The position numbers were made by a program, and so were the translations under genes. 64,000 nucleotides of DNA from an uncultured Cohaesibacter sp. (GTDB lineage: Bacteria; Pseudomonadota; Alphaproteobacteria; Rhizobiales; Cohaesibacteraceae): NCBI RefSeq assembly GCF_963662805.1, contig NZ_OY759867.1, positions 1-64,000 of the forward strand, written 5' to 3'. Positions 1-8,465 of the stretch are shown piece by piece. Each line of letters opens with the position of its first letter. Position 1 is the first letter of the stretch. The notes beneath the pieces were generated by a model. It saw nothing but the letters and a program-made list of their open reading frames with translations. It searched no databases and was not told where the DNA came from.

Positions 1-271
1 CCAGCAGAGCCTGACGGTCTGCGACCGGGATCTGGTAGTAGTCGGGATGAATCTCGCTGAAAGCGAGGAAGCCATGGCGGTTGCCGCCGTAATCCACAAA
101 TGCTGCCTGCAGGGACGGTTCGACCCTGGTGACCTTTGCTAGATAGATATTGCCACGCAGCTGTTTGCGATTGGCGGACTCAAAGTCGAATTCCTCGACC
201 CGATTGCCGCGTACGACAACAACCCGGGTCTCTTCCGGATGCGTCGCATCGACGAGCATTTGATTTGCCAT
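1..271 (-). CDS. rne: Ribonuclease E/G, N-terminal part (gene continues off the left edge)
   Basis: Read on the minus strand from ATG at 271, the protein begins MANQMLVDATHPEETRVVVV and continues through GNIYLAKVTRVEPSLQAAFV and YGGNRHGFLAFSEI. This is the start of the RNase E/G family: the N-terminal RNase H-like piece followed by the S1 RNA-binding domain that opens with GNIYLAKV. RNase E makes the initiating endonucleolytic cuts in mRNA decay and processes rRNA and tRNA precursors. Only about 90 residues are present, so the catalytic DNase I-like domain and any degradosome scaffold lie outside the window. A GGAG sequence stands about 10 bases upstream of the ATG. Transcription runs away from amiC, leaving a long shared non-coding interval. 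Confidence 0.93.
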   Translation of the reverse strand, partial: MANQMLVDATHPEETRVVVVRGNRVEEFDFESANRKQLRGNIYLAKVTRVEPSLQAAFVDYGGNRHGFLAFSEIHPDYYQIPVADRQALL

Positions 272-504
272 TGGAAATTTTCTCCACGGAAAGGCGCGCC
301 GACAACCGTTCTGGCCGATGTTTTCGACACTCGGCAGGTTCGCGCTTCTCCGCTTTTATCTGGTGACAACCCAGCCTCCATCTGTGGACGGATATGCAAA
401 CGATCGATAATCAGGGCTTGCAGCAGCGCTGCGAAGCGAACTCTGATCCTCATAATCGTCTTTGCGCACATCACTCGGCGGGGTCCTCATGTTACTAAAC
501 TGGT

Positions 505-590
505 ACCCGGCGAATGCCAAAACGCGGCATTCGGGGTGGGGGTTCTATGTGGCCGGCAGCATTCGGGCCTGACTTGTGGCCCCTAGGCTG
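505..590 (-). promoter_or_regulatory. Hairpin cluster in the presumed rne 5' leader
   Basis: The 741 bases between the rne start (271) and amiC (1013) carry no convincing gene. Within them is a perfect 8-bp inverted repeat, CGAATGCC/GGCATTCG at 511-533 with a 7-base loop, followed by GGGCC/GGCCC at 566-583. Long structured leaders through which RNase E controls its own mRNA are known in enterobacteria. A similar role here is inference from position only, and no promoter was identified with confidence. Confidence 0.35.
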
Positions 591-1012
591 TGGCGAAAAA
601 TCATCATTTCAGAATAACACACTGATATTCCGAGGCTGTTTGCTTAAAGCTTGGCATGTCTAATGCGTCGGCGCTCCCATTCGTCGCGATCATCAAAGAG
701 ACGTCGAAACGGGTGCGGTTGCCGTGGATTTGTCCTGATTTGCGACCATAGATTTCAGTCGGTCAAAATTACAAATCGTCGAATCAGATCATTGCTTTGC
801 AACAATAGCCCACTCGCCTTTTTAGGGTTCCTTGTCAGAATATGCAAGTGCGACGCATGAACTGTGTCGCAATTGGCACAATCGAATGCAGGTTACCCTG
901 TACGAAAGCTATCGCGGATGTAAGTGTTAGGTGAATTCTGTCAAGATGGGGTTAACCTCATCGCCATTATGGTTTAGCAAAGCTTTCCATTGGGTACAGA
1001 GATGTCTTTCAC

Positions 1013-2389
1013 ATGAGCGGATCCTTGAGACGAAAAGCTCGAACCATAGCAATCCTTGTCGCGTTGCACTCCCAGGCCAAGGCCATTGCGGGAGCGCTGG
1101 TGGCGTATGCTTCTCATTTAAGAGGAGCTGGTGCGATGCTGGCTGGGCTGATGCTGTGCGCCACTGTTCTCATGTCCAGCCATCCACTTCATGCCCAAGA
1201 GGCTTCTTCGGAGGCTGTGGCGGTCAGCGCCGTTCGCACCACCGGCACCGAGGCGCTGTCGCGCTTCGTGATCGATGTGAGCGCACCGGTTGGCTTCACT
1301 GTCTTTGCCCTTGATGAGCCCTATCGGCTGGTGATCGATCTTCCGGGCATGGATTTCGCGGTCGAACATGGCATGGGGCAGGTGGAACGCGGTCTGGTCA
1401 AGAATTTCCGGTTCGGCAATTTCAGCGGGTCGCGATCGCGTATTGTTCTGGATCTTGCCAAGCCCGTGCGGATCGTCAAGGCTCAGACCTTTCCGTCCGT
1501 CGATGACATTCCTGCCAAGATCCTTCTCGAACTCGAGGCTGTTGATCGCAGCATCTTCGAGGAAGAGACCATGAAGGAAGTGATGCGGATCAGCGGTGAT
1601 GAACCCGTGCAGTCAGATCGCGTGGCGGTCGCTGCCAGCACGAGTGTGACCGAGGAAGAGGTTCAAGAGGATCCACGGCCTCTCGTTGTGCTGGATCCGG
1701 GGCATGGCGGCATCGACGCCGGTGCAACGTCGTCTCAGGGGCTCAAGGAGAGCAAGCTGGTTCTTTCCTTTGCCAAGGCACTGAAAAAGCGTCTTGAAAA
1801 GGATGGCCATGTGCGGGTTGCCATGACGCGGGACACGGATGTCTTCATTTCCCTGTCAAAGCGGGTTGCCATAGCAAGAAAGCTGAATGCGGATCTGTTC
1901 GTCTCTATTCATGCGGACACGGTGCGTCAGAGCTATGTTCGGGGAGCCACTGTCTATACGCTTTCGGACAAGGCGTCCGATGCAGTGGCAGCGCGGCTTG
2001 CCCAGCAGGAGAACAAGTCCGATCTTCTCGCAGGGTTGGAGATCGAGCAGGATGACGATGTGGTCGCTGATATCCTCATCGATCTGACCCGCCGGGAGAC
2101 ATCCAACTATTCGGCGCTCTATTCCCGAACGCTCGTGGGGGCACTTAAGTCGTCCATTCAGCTTTCGAAGACACCCGAGCGGTCGGCCGGGTTCAAGGTG
2201 CTCAAGGCGCCGGATATTCCGAGCGTTTTGGTGGAATTGGGCTATCTGTCAAACAGCAAGGATACGTCTGCGCTTGCTTCGGAGGCATGGCAGAGCAAGG
2301 CCATCGAGTCGATTTCCAAGTCGATGCAGACCTTTTTCCTCAGGCGTTCCACGCGCTCGAGTGGCCTGATTGCTCCTGATGCGGGCTGA
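1013..2389 (+). CDS. amiC: N-acetylmuramoyl-L-alanine amidase with AMIN domain
   Basis: A periplasmic zinc amidase of 458 residues that cuts the bond between MurNAc and the stem peptide, normally to separate daughter cells. A long basic and hydrophobic leader (to about residue 61, ending HPLHAQ) is followed by an AMIN domain at about 75-175, which directs such enzymes to the septum. The Amidase_3 catalytic domain runs from about 224 to 445. Expected metal and catalytic residues are present: H231 in DPGHGG, E246 in LKESKL, H300 in SIHAD and E408 in VELGYLSN. The hydrophobic stretch around residues 40-60 suggests that the true signal peptide could start at a later methionine (residue 42). It lies upstream of PBP1A, with an antiporter gene between them. 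Confidence 0.92.
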   Translation: MSGSLRRKARTIAILVALHSQAKAIAGALVAYASHLRGAGAMLAGLMLCATVLMSSHPLHAQEASSEAVAVSAVRTTGTEALSRFVIDVSAPVGFTVFALDEPYRLVIDLPGMDFAVEHGMGQVERGLVKNFRFGNFSGSRSRIVLDLAKPVRIVKAQTFPSVDDIPAKILLELEAVDRSIFEEETMKEVMRISGDEPVQSDRVAVAASTSVTEEEVQEDPRPLVVLDPGHGGIDAGATSSQGLKESKLVLSFAKALKKRLEKDGHVRVAMTRDTDVFISLSKRVAIARKLNADLFVSIHADTVRQSYVRGATVYTLSDKASDAVAARLAQQENKSDLLAGLEIEQDDDVVADILIDLTRRETSNYSALYSRTLVGALKSSIQLSKTPERSAGFKVLKAPDIPSVLVELGYLSNSKDTSALASEAWQSKAIESISKSMQTFFLRRSTRSSGLIAPDAG

Positions 2390-2459
2390 CGGATTGCCCG
2401 GCTAGTCGGAACAGGCGGGCGGAGACGATGAAAGACCTCAGACAAGGCGAGGGACGGTC

Positions 2460-3689
2460 ATGATTGCCAATGTCGGATTGCTTGCTGCCTTCGCCTATTT
2501 CTATTCACTGCTTTCGGCAAGAATAACCCAGACCGTTCTGACCGGGCCGATGGTCTTTGTGGCGTTCGGCCTGTTGAGTGGTTCCTGGGGCTTCGGACTT
2601 TTAAAGTTCGATATCGACGCGCACAGCGTTCGCACCTTTGCCGACTGGACCCTTGCTCTTGTTCTTTTCACGGATGCTGCGACGGCCAATCGGTCGGCCC
2701 TGATGCGCAAGATCATCATTCCACGGCGTATGTTGTTTGTCGGCTTACCGCTTGTCATGCTGTTCGGAACGGCTGTTGGCTGGCTGCTGTTCGGTCAGCT
2801 TGCCATCTGGGAGATCGCGATCATTGCTTGCTGTCTTGCTGCAACGGATGCGGCGCTCGGCAAGGAATGTCTGCACGACGAGGCAGTGCCTAACTATCTG
2901 CGCACCGGACTGAATGTGGAAAGCGGGCTCAACGACGGGCTAACCGTCCCGGTGTTGCTCGTTGTTATCCAACTTGCCTTGACGGTGCCCGATGCATCGC
3001 TCGGGGTTGCTGATGTCGTTGCCATCGTGGTCAGGGAAATCGGGGTCGGGCTTATCGTCGGTGTGGCGGTGGCGAGCCTTGGAGTCTTTCTCATGCAGCA
3101 GGCAAGGCGCCTTCGCTGGGTGGATGCCGACTGGCGTCAGATTCCCGTCGTGGCGCTTGCCATGTGCAGTTTTGCCTTTGCGCAGGAGCTTGAGGGCAGT
3201 GGCTATATCGCGGCTTTCTGTGGTGGTCTGATGTTCCGGCGTCTGACCAGTCATTTCTCCCACGGCATGATCGAAGGGGCGACCGAGGTCGGTGAAACAC
3301 TTTCGCTGATTGTTTGGGTCTTCTTCGGTGCCGTGATGCTTGATGTCATTGTGCCGGTGTTCAGCTGGACGGTGCTTGTCTATGCCTTCTTCAGCCTCAC
3401 GCTGGTGCGCAGTCTCCCCATCATGCTGTCCCTTGCGGGTACGGGCGAGACGTTGGCGGGCAAGGCCTATCTTGGCTGGTTCGGGCCTCGCGGCCTTGCC
3501 AGTCTGGTCTTTGTCGAGATCGTCAGCAATTCGGGCGTGGAGCACGCGGACATCATTGCCGGGGTAGTGTTCACCACGGTGCTGATGAGCGTCTTTCTGC
3601 ATGGTCTCTCCACTCATCCTTTCAGCCGTTGGTTGGCGAGAGCCGATCAGATGAGCAAGCGGGCACGCGGGATCGAGCATGATGAGTGA
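2460..3689 (+). CDS. Cation:proton antiporter, CPA1/NhaP type
   Basis: A very hydrophobic 409-residue protein with about 11-12 membrane spans and no soluble regulatory tail. It carries the signatures of monovalent cation/proton antiporters: LVLFTDAA near residue 70, ATDAALGK near 130 and the ion-site segment NVESGLNDGLTVPV near 155. Family members exchange Na+ or K+ for H+ across the inner membrane, which suits a marine organism. Which ion is moved cannot be read from the sequence. The ATG has a good GGCGAGGGA ribosome site. The gene sits 70 bases after amiC on the same strand, so co-transcription is possible. The usual NhaP length is 400-550, so this is a short form. Confidence 0.85.
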   Translation: MIANVGLLAAFAYFYSLLSARITQTVLTGPMVFVAFGLLSGSWGFGLLKFDIDAHSVRTFADWTLALVLFTDAATANRSALMRKIIIPRRMLFVGLPLVMLFGTAVGWLLFGQLAIWEIAIIACCLAATDAALGKECLHDEAVPNYLRTGLNVESGLNDGLTVPVLLVVIQLALTVPDASLGVADVVAIVVREIGVGLIVGVAVASLGVFLMQQARRLRWVDADWRQIPVVALAMCSFAFAQELEGSGYIAAFCGGLMFRRLTSHFSHGMIEGATEVGETLSLIVWVFFGAVMLDVIVPVFSWTVLVYAFFSLTLVRSLPIMLSLAGTGETLAGKAYLGWFGPRGLASLVFVEIVSNSGVEHADIIAGVVFTTVLMSVFLHGLSTHPFSRWLARADQMSKRARGIEHDE

Positions 3690-3985
3690 CTGAGCTGACT
3701 TGCCTTCTCTTGGTCGGGTGGAGTGGTTATGGCAAAAATGTCACGCTCGGTCAGTCATTTGCCTAATGCCCAATATGTGGCGGTCAAAGCCCTTTTGCTG
3801 CCCCAATGTGATGGAACGGTTGCAAATTGACGGTTGGCGGAATAAGTCTTGGCCCTGCGGTGCGGGGTCCGAATCCAAAAAGTTTGATTCGTGCTCGCGA
3901 TTTTGCATGGGATGGTACGACCTGAGAGCGGCACGCCTTCGTGCCAGTTGCGCAACTCCGAGCGAATGAGAAAATAGGGACAGAT
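3690..3985. other. Intergenic region upstream of PBP1A
   Basis: About 296 bases without a supported gene. It should hold the mrcA promoter, but I see no clear -35/-10 pair and no terminator for the antiporter gene. A GTG at 3941 opens the PBP1A frame but lacks a ribosome site. Confidence 0.5.
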
Positions 3986-6442
3986 ATGATAATTTGGCGT
4001 TTCTTCGGCTTTTTGTTTGCCGCAGGGTCAGTTCTGTTCATTGTCGTGGCGTTCGCCGTGTATATCTTCCTCAATTCCATGATGGCGGGCCTGCCCGACT
4101 TCACGGCACTGAGAAATTACGAGCCACCGGTGATGACCCGCATTCATGCTGCAGATGGGCAGCTGATGGCAGAATATGCAAACCAGCGCCGTCTGTTCCT
4201 GCCCATTCAGGCCATTCCTGATCGTGTGAAACAGGCTTTCTTGTCTGCCGAGGACAAGAATTTCTACGAACATGCTGGCCTTGATTTCATGGGCATCGCC
4301 CGTGCAGTCGTGACCAACGTGCGGAACTATGGCTCGAACCGGCGTCCAGTCGGTGCGTCGACGATCACGCAGCAGGTCGCCAAGAACTTCCTTCTGAGTT
4401 CTGAGCAGTCCTATGAGCGCAAGATCAAGGAAGCTTTGCTCTCGATGCGTATCGAGCAGGCTTTCTCCAAGGACGAGATTCTCGAGCTCTATCTCAACGA
4501 GATCTTCTTCGGTATCGGGGCCTATGGTATCGGCTCTGCTGCTCTTCATTATTTTGACAAGTCAGTTCACGAGCTCAATCTGGCTGAGATCGCCTATTTG
4601 GCGGCCTTGCCGAAAGCGCCGAACAACTACCATCCAATCCGCCACACCGAGAAGGCCATCGAGCGCCGCAACTGGGTCATCGACCAGATGGTCAACAATG
4701 GCTATGCGACGGTTGAAGAGGCCAATCAGGCGAAATCCTCTGATCTTCAGGTGAAGTTCCGCCCACGCGGGGCGCATATCTTTGCTGCCGACTATTTCGC
4801 CGAGGAAGTCCGGCGCTGGATCGACGAGGAATTCGGAACGGAAAAACTCTACAATGGCGGCCTGTCTGTGCGGACCACGCTTGATGTCGATCTGCAGCTT
4901 GAGGCACGCAAGGCGCTCAATCATGGGCTTGTCAGCTTTGACCGCACCAGAGGCTGGCGCGGGCCGGTAACCACGGCGTCCGTTGCGGATGATTGGGGAA
5001 CGGCCCTGTCCAAGATCGAACCCTTGTCCGACGTTCCCGAGTGGACGCTGGCTGTGGTACTGAGCGCCGAGAAGAATGAAGCAACTGTCGGCCTGCGCCC
5101 AGAAGTGGATGCGGCCGGAGCTGTATCGGATGCGCGCGAAACCGGGACCATATCGCTCAAGGATCTCAAATGGGCCAAATGGGCCGAGGGAGATCGCAAG
5201 GGCAAGGCCGTCGGTGCGACGTCCGATGTGCTGACGCCGGGTGATGTCGTCTATGTCGAGAAAAAGGAAGACGGAAGTCTCAGTCTTCAGCAGCCACCCG
5301 AAATTTCCGGGGCGCTGATCGCCATGGATCCCTATACCGGCCGCGTTTTGGCGATCGCCGGTGGCTTCTCCTATGATCAGAGCCAGTTCGACCGCGCCAC
5401 GCAGGCCTATCGCCAGCCCGGATCGTCCTTCAAGCCCTTTGTCTATGCGACCGCTCTTGACAACGGCTACACGCCCTCAAGCGTGGTGATGGATGCTCCG
5501 ATTGAAATTCAGCAGGGTGGCGGCAACGGTGTCTGGCGTCCGCAGAACTATGGCGGCAAATTCTATGGCCCGTCGACCTTGCGTCTCGGCATCGAATTGT
5601 CCCGTAACGTGATGACCGTGCGTCTGGCTCAGGACATGGGCATGCCGCTGGTGGCCGAATATGCCAAACGCTTCGGCATCTATGACAATCTGATGCCTGT
5701 GCTGTCGATGTCGCTCGGCGCTGGTGAGACCACCGTCATGCGCATGGTCACGGCCTATTCGATGTTGGCCAATGGCGGCCGACGCATCACCCCGACCTTT
5801 GTCGACCGTGTGCAGGATCGCTATGGCAAGACCATCTACAAGCATGATCAGCGCATTTGCGATGCCTGCAACGTGCAGAGCTGGCAGAATCAGCCAGAGC
5901 CGGAAGTCATCGACAACCGCGAACAGGTGCTCGATCCGATGACCGCCTATCAGATCACCTCGATGATGGAAGGTGTGGTTCAGCGCGGCACGGCTCCGGT
6001 GGTGCGTGAAGTTGGCAAGCCAATTGCCGGCAAGACCGGTACCACCAACGACGAACGCGATGCCTGGTTCGTGGGCTTCTCGCCAGATCTGGTGGTCGGT
6101 GTCTATGTCGGGTACGACCGTCCGCGTCCGATGGGGCGCGGCTCGACTGGAGGTCATCTCGCTGCACCGATTTTCACCGAGTTCATGAAGGTGGCTCTGG
6201 CTGATGCTCCCAAGAAACCGTTTCAGGTTCCTGAAGGTTTGCAGCTCATTCCGATCGACCGCCGTACCGGCCTTCGGGCATCTGTCAGCAACGAGGGCGG
6301 CGTCATCATGGAAGCCTTCAAACCGGGCACCACGCCTCCGGACAGCTATTCGGTGATCGGTTATACCGAGGACATGGGGCGCCCTGTCACTGCACAGGAA
6401 GCCGAACGTGCCTTGACGCAAGGCACCGGTGGTCTGTATTAA
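3986..6442 (+). CDS. mrcA: Penicillin-binding protein 1A (bifunctional class A PBP)
   Basis: An inner-membrane peptidoglycan synthase of 818 residues. A single N-terminal anchor (about 6-30) precedes a GT51 glycosyltransferase domain with catalytic E89 in EDKNFYEHAG, then GASTITQQVAKNFLL and LELYLNEIFFG. An OB-like insert at about 310-440 follows. The transpeptidase domain has S480-S-F-K483 (SxxK nucleophile), S539-R-N and K683-T-G-T. The protein therefore polymerises glycan strands and cross-links them. I prefer the ATG at 3986 because AGGGA stands about 7 bases ahead and the membrane anchor starts directly. The upstream GTG at 3941 would add 15 non-hydrophobic residues. prfB follows on the same strand. 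Confidence 0.95.
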   Translation: MIIWRFFGFLFAAGSVLFIVVAFAVYIFLNSMMAGLPDFTALRNYEPPVMTRIHAADGQLMAEYANQRRLFLPIQAIPDRVKQAFLSAEDKNFYEHAGLDFMGIARAVVTNVRNYGSNRRPVGASTITQQVAKNFLLSSEQSYERKIKEALLSMRIEQAFSKDEILELYLNEIFFGIGAYGIGSAALHYFDKSVHELNLAEIAYLAALPKAPNNYHPIRHTEKAIERRNWVIDQMVNNGYATVEEANQAKSSDLQVKFRPRGAHIFAADYFAEEVRRWIDEEFGTEKLYNGGLSVRTTLDVDLQLEARKALNHGLVSFDRTRGWRGPVTTASVADDWGTALSKIEPLSDVPEWTLAVVLSAEKNEATVGLRPEVDAAGAVSDARETGTISLKDLKWAKWAEGDRKGKAVGATSDVLTPGDVVYVEKKEDGSLSLQQPPEISGALIAMDPYTGRVLAIAGGFSYDQSQFDRATQAYRQPGSSFKPFVYATALDNGYTPSSVVMDAPIEIQQGGGNGVWRPQNYGGKFYGPSTLRLGIELSRNVMTVRLAQDMGMPLVAEYAKRFGIYDNLMPVLSMSLGAGETTVMRMVTAYSMLANGGRRITPTFVDRVQDRYGKTIYKHDQRICDACNVQSWQNQPEPEVIDNREQVLDPMTAYQITSMMEGVVQRGTAPVVREVGKPIAGKTGTTNDERDAWFVGFSPDLVVGVYVGYDRPRPMGRGSTGGHLAAPIFTEFMKVALADAPKKPFQVPEGLQLIPIDRRTGLRASVSNEGGVIMEAFKPGTTPPDSYSVIGYTEDMGRPVTAQEAERALTQGTGGLY

Positions 6443-6585
6443 CCTCCCATCCAATTGATGACGGGCGCATGTCGGCAATTGCCGCGTGTGTCCCGTCGTC
6501 GTCCTTCGCTCCCTATCGATGGGTCTTCATTGGGTCTGCGGGATCATTCCGCGGGATGCCAAAGGCCCCTGACACAGAGACAAGA

Positions 6586-7720
6586 ATGCGCGCAGAAATT
6601 CAGAATGTAGTCGACGAAATCAAGCAGGGTCTTGCTCTGCTGAGGAGGCATCTTTGACTGGGATGTCTCGCAAAAACGTCTCCTAGAACTCAATAATCTC
6701 GCCGAGGATCCAAACCTCTGGAACGATCCGCAGCAGGCCCAGAAGCTGATGCAGGAACGCCAGAAGCTGGAATCGGCGATCAATGGCTACACCAAGGCCA
6801 ATCAGGATCTCGAGGATTCCATCGAACTCATTGAAATGGGCGAGATGGAGGACGATGCAGAGGTCGTTGCAGACGCGGAAGCGACGCTGCACGGCCTGCT
6901 GGCCGATATCAATCGCCAGCAGATCGAAACACTTCTGTCCGGTGAGGCCGACAGCAATGACTGCTACATCGAGGTGCACTCGGGGGCAGGTGGAACGGAG
7001 AGCCAGGATTGGGCCTCCATGCTGCTGCGCATGTATACCCGCTGGGCCGAGAAGGCCGGTTTCAAGGTGGAAGTGCTCGAGGTGACTGCGGGCGAAGAGG
7101 CCGGGATCAAGGCCGCGACCATAATGGTCAAGGGCGAAAATGCCTATGGTTGGGCCAAGACCGAAAGCGGTGTGCACCGTTTGGTGCGCATTTCGCCGTT
7201 TGACAGTCAGGCGCGGCGGCACACGTCCTTCTCTTCTATCTGGGTCTATCCGGTGATCGATGATTCGATCGACATCGAGATCAACGAGAGCGATTGCCGC
7301 ATCGATACCTATCGCGCGTCTGGCGCCGGTGGCCAGCACGTCAACACGACCGACTCTGCTGTGCGCATCACCCACCAGCCGACCGGTATCGTGGTGCAGT
7401 GTCAGAACCAGCGTTCGCAGCACAAGAACCGGGCGCAGGCATGGGACATGCTGAAGGCGCGTCTTTATGAGCGTGAATTGCAGATCCGGGAAGAAAAGGC
7501 AAGTGCAGAGGCTGCCTCCAAGACCGATATCGGCTGGGGTCACCAGATCCGCTCCTATGTGTTGCAGCCCTATCAGTTGGTCAAGGATCTGCGCACTGGC
7601 GTGGAGAGCACCAGTCCGCAGGACGTGCTTGATGGCGCCCTGACGCCCTATATGGAAGCGGCTCTGGCGCAGCGTGCCTATGGTGAGGCGGAAGACGCTC
7701 AGGTCGAGGACCTCGTTTAG
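6586..7720 (+). CDS. prfB: Peptide chain release factor 2 (programmed +1 frameshift)
   Basis: RF2 recognises UGA and UAA and triggers release of the finished peptide. The coding sequence is join(6586..6654,6656..7720), giving 377 residues, the normal length. The first 23 codons start at ATG 6586 (MRAEIQNVV) and end at an in-frame TGA at 6655. Reading resumes one base on as DWDVSRKRLLELNN. The stop-codon recognition tripeptide S203-P-F is in LVRISPFDSQARRH, and the universal G248-G-Q250 is in SGAGGQHVNTTDS. Unlike the indels further right, this frameshift is the conserved autoregulatory one. A terminator follows directly. Confidence 0.95.
6641..6660 (+). promoter_or_regulatory. prfB programmed +1 frameshift signal
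   Basis: The sequence TGAGGAGGCATCTTTGACTG contains an internal Shine-Dalgarno-like AGGAGG three bases before the slippery CTT, followed by the UGA stop and a C. This is the known arrangement in prfB. Low RF2 slows decoding of the UGA and allows the ribosome to slip to the +1 frame, so RF2 controls its own synthesis. Confidence 0.95.
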
Positions 7721-7745
7721 CGCTCCCATCAGGAATGAAAACAAC

Positions 7746-7775
7746 AAAGTCCGGTTCATGTGAGCCGGGCTTTTT
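7746..7775 (+). terminator. Rho-independent terminator after prfB
   Basis: A stem of AAAGTCCGGTTCA and TGAGCCGGGCTTT, with two G-U pairs, is followed by TTTTT. It starts 26 bases after the prfB stop. Confidence 0.8.
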
Positions 7776-7812
7776 CTATGAACTGCTGGTGACGGAGACG
7801 TTGCGCCCGATT

Positions 7813-7846
7813 GGGCAAAACAAAAGCGCGTGGGATGCACGCGCTT
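7813..7846 (-). terminator. Rho-independent terminator for the minus-strand DUF3563 gene
   Basis: The perfect stem AAGCGCGTG/CACGCGCTT (7824-7846) is followed on the minus strand by TTGTTTTG. It lies about 140 bases beyond the stop of the small gene at 7984-8133. Confidence 0.7.
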
Positions 7847-7983
7847 GGTCAATTCTTCAAATGTTGCCTTCGTCCGATTTCGGAGGACTTTTGGTTCGGA
7901 TCGGGTTTGGTCCTTATGACCCGGGCAATTCATCGATTGTTCAATCGGCTCGCCACTTACCCTTGTCGAAGGCTCGCGATCCC

Positions 7984-8133
7984 TTAGTTGAACCGGACGA
8001 GGCCGCGATCAAGCTGACGGATGCGGAATTCGAGGTCGTAACCATCTTCGGCACCTTCGAGGTAAGCCTGTTCGAGTTCTGCATCGCTGGGGATGTGGAA
8101 TGCGCTTGCAATTTTTTTGATCGTACTGAACAT
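7984..8133 (-). CDS. Small DUF3563-family protein (49 residues)
   Basis: A short gene: 49 codons from ATG 8133 to TAA 7984. The protein starts MFSTIKKIASAFHIPSDAEL and ends with the acidic, then basic pattern YLEGAEDGYDLEFRIRQLDR. The YL-x5-D-x-x-DLE-x-R-x-R-x-L pattern is that of DUF3563, a family of about 50-residue proteins common in Rhizobiales and of unknown function. AAAGGA lies 9-10 bases before the ATG, and a terminator follows on the same strand. Both support a real transcribed gene. The protein is predicted to be soluble and has no signal peptide. Confidence 0.75.
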   Translation of the reverse strand: MFSTIKKIASAFHIPSDAELEQAYLEGAEDGYDLEFRIRQLDRGLVRFN

Positions 8134-8465
8134 ATTTCAGTTTCCTTTTGTCTCTGTTTTCTCTTTGCTTTTCACACTTGAGACAATAGTGCTGAAGGGG
8201 TTCGAGAACCAGCGCCATATCAATCGATCAGGTATGACGAAAGTGCATAGCTATATAATTCGATGTTCCAAATTGGAATGACTATTGAATTTAATTTGTA
8301 ATTTCAATAAGATATGGAGGATCAAGTTCTGCAACCCAAGCGGTTTCTGCCGTGTGAAGGGCTGAAGTCTTAAGCCGATGAGAGGCTGGATATAGAAAAC
8401 GCGGCCCTCCCGGAGCCGCGGTTTGTCATGTGCCGTCATGCATCATGGCGTTGCTTGCCCATGGA
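8134..8465. other. Intergenic region between two minus-strand genes, with terminator
   Basis: AT-rich and without a gene. At 8394-8420 the stem CGCGGC/GCCGCG is followed on the minus strand by TTTTC, a plausible terminator for the VHL-like gene to the right. The remainder should carry the promoter of the DUF3563 gene, but none stands out. Confidence 0.55.

Noticed and set aside
5477..6478. A 333-codon open frame on the minus strand
   Set aside because: It is the mirror of PBP1A and shows only His/Arg-rich low-information sequence.
7735..8181. A 148-codon plus-strand frame after prfB
   Set aside because: It includes the prfB terminator and overlaps the DUF3563 gene on the other strand. No motif or ribosome site supports it.
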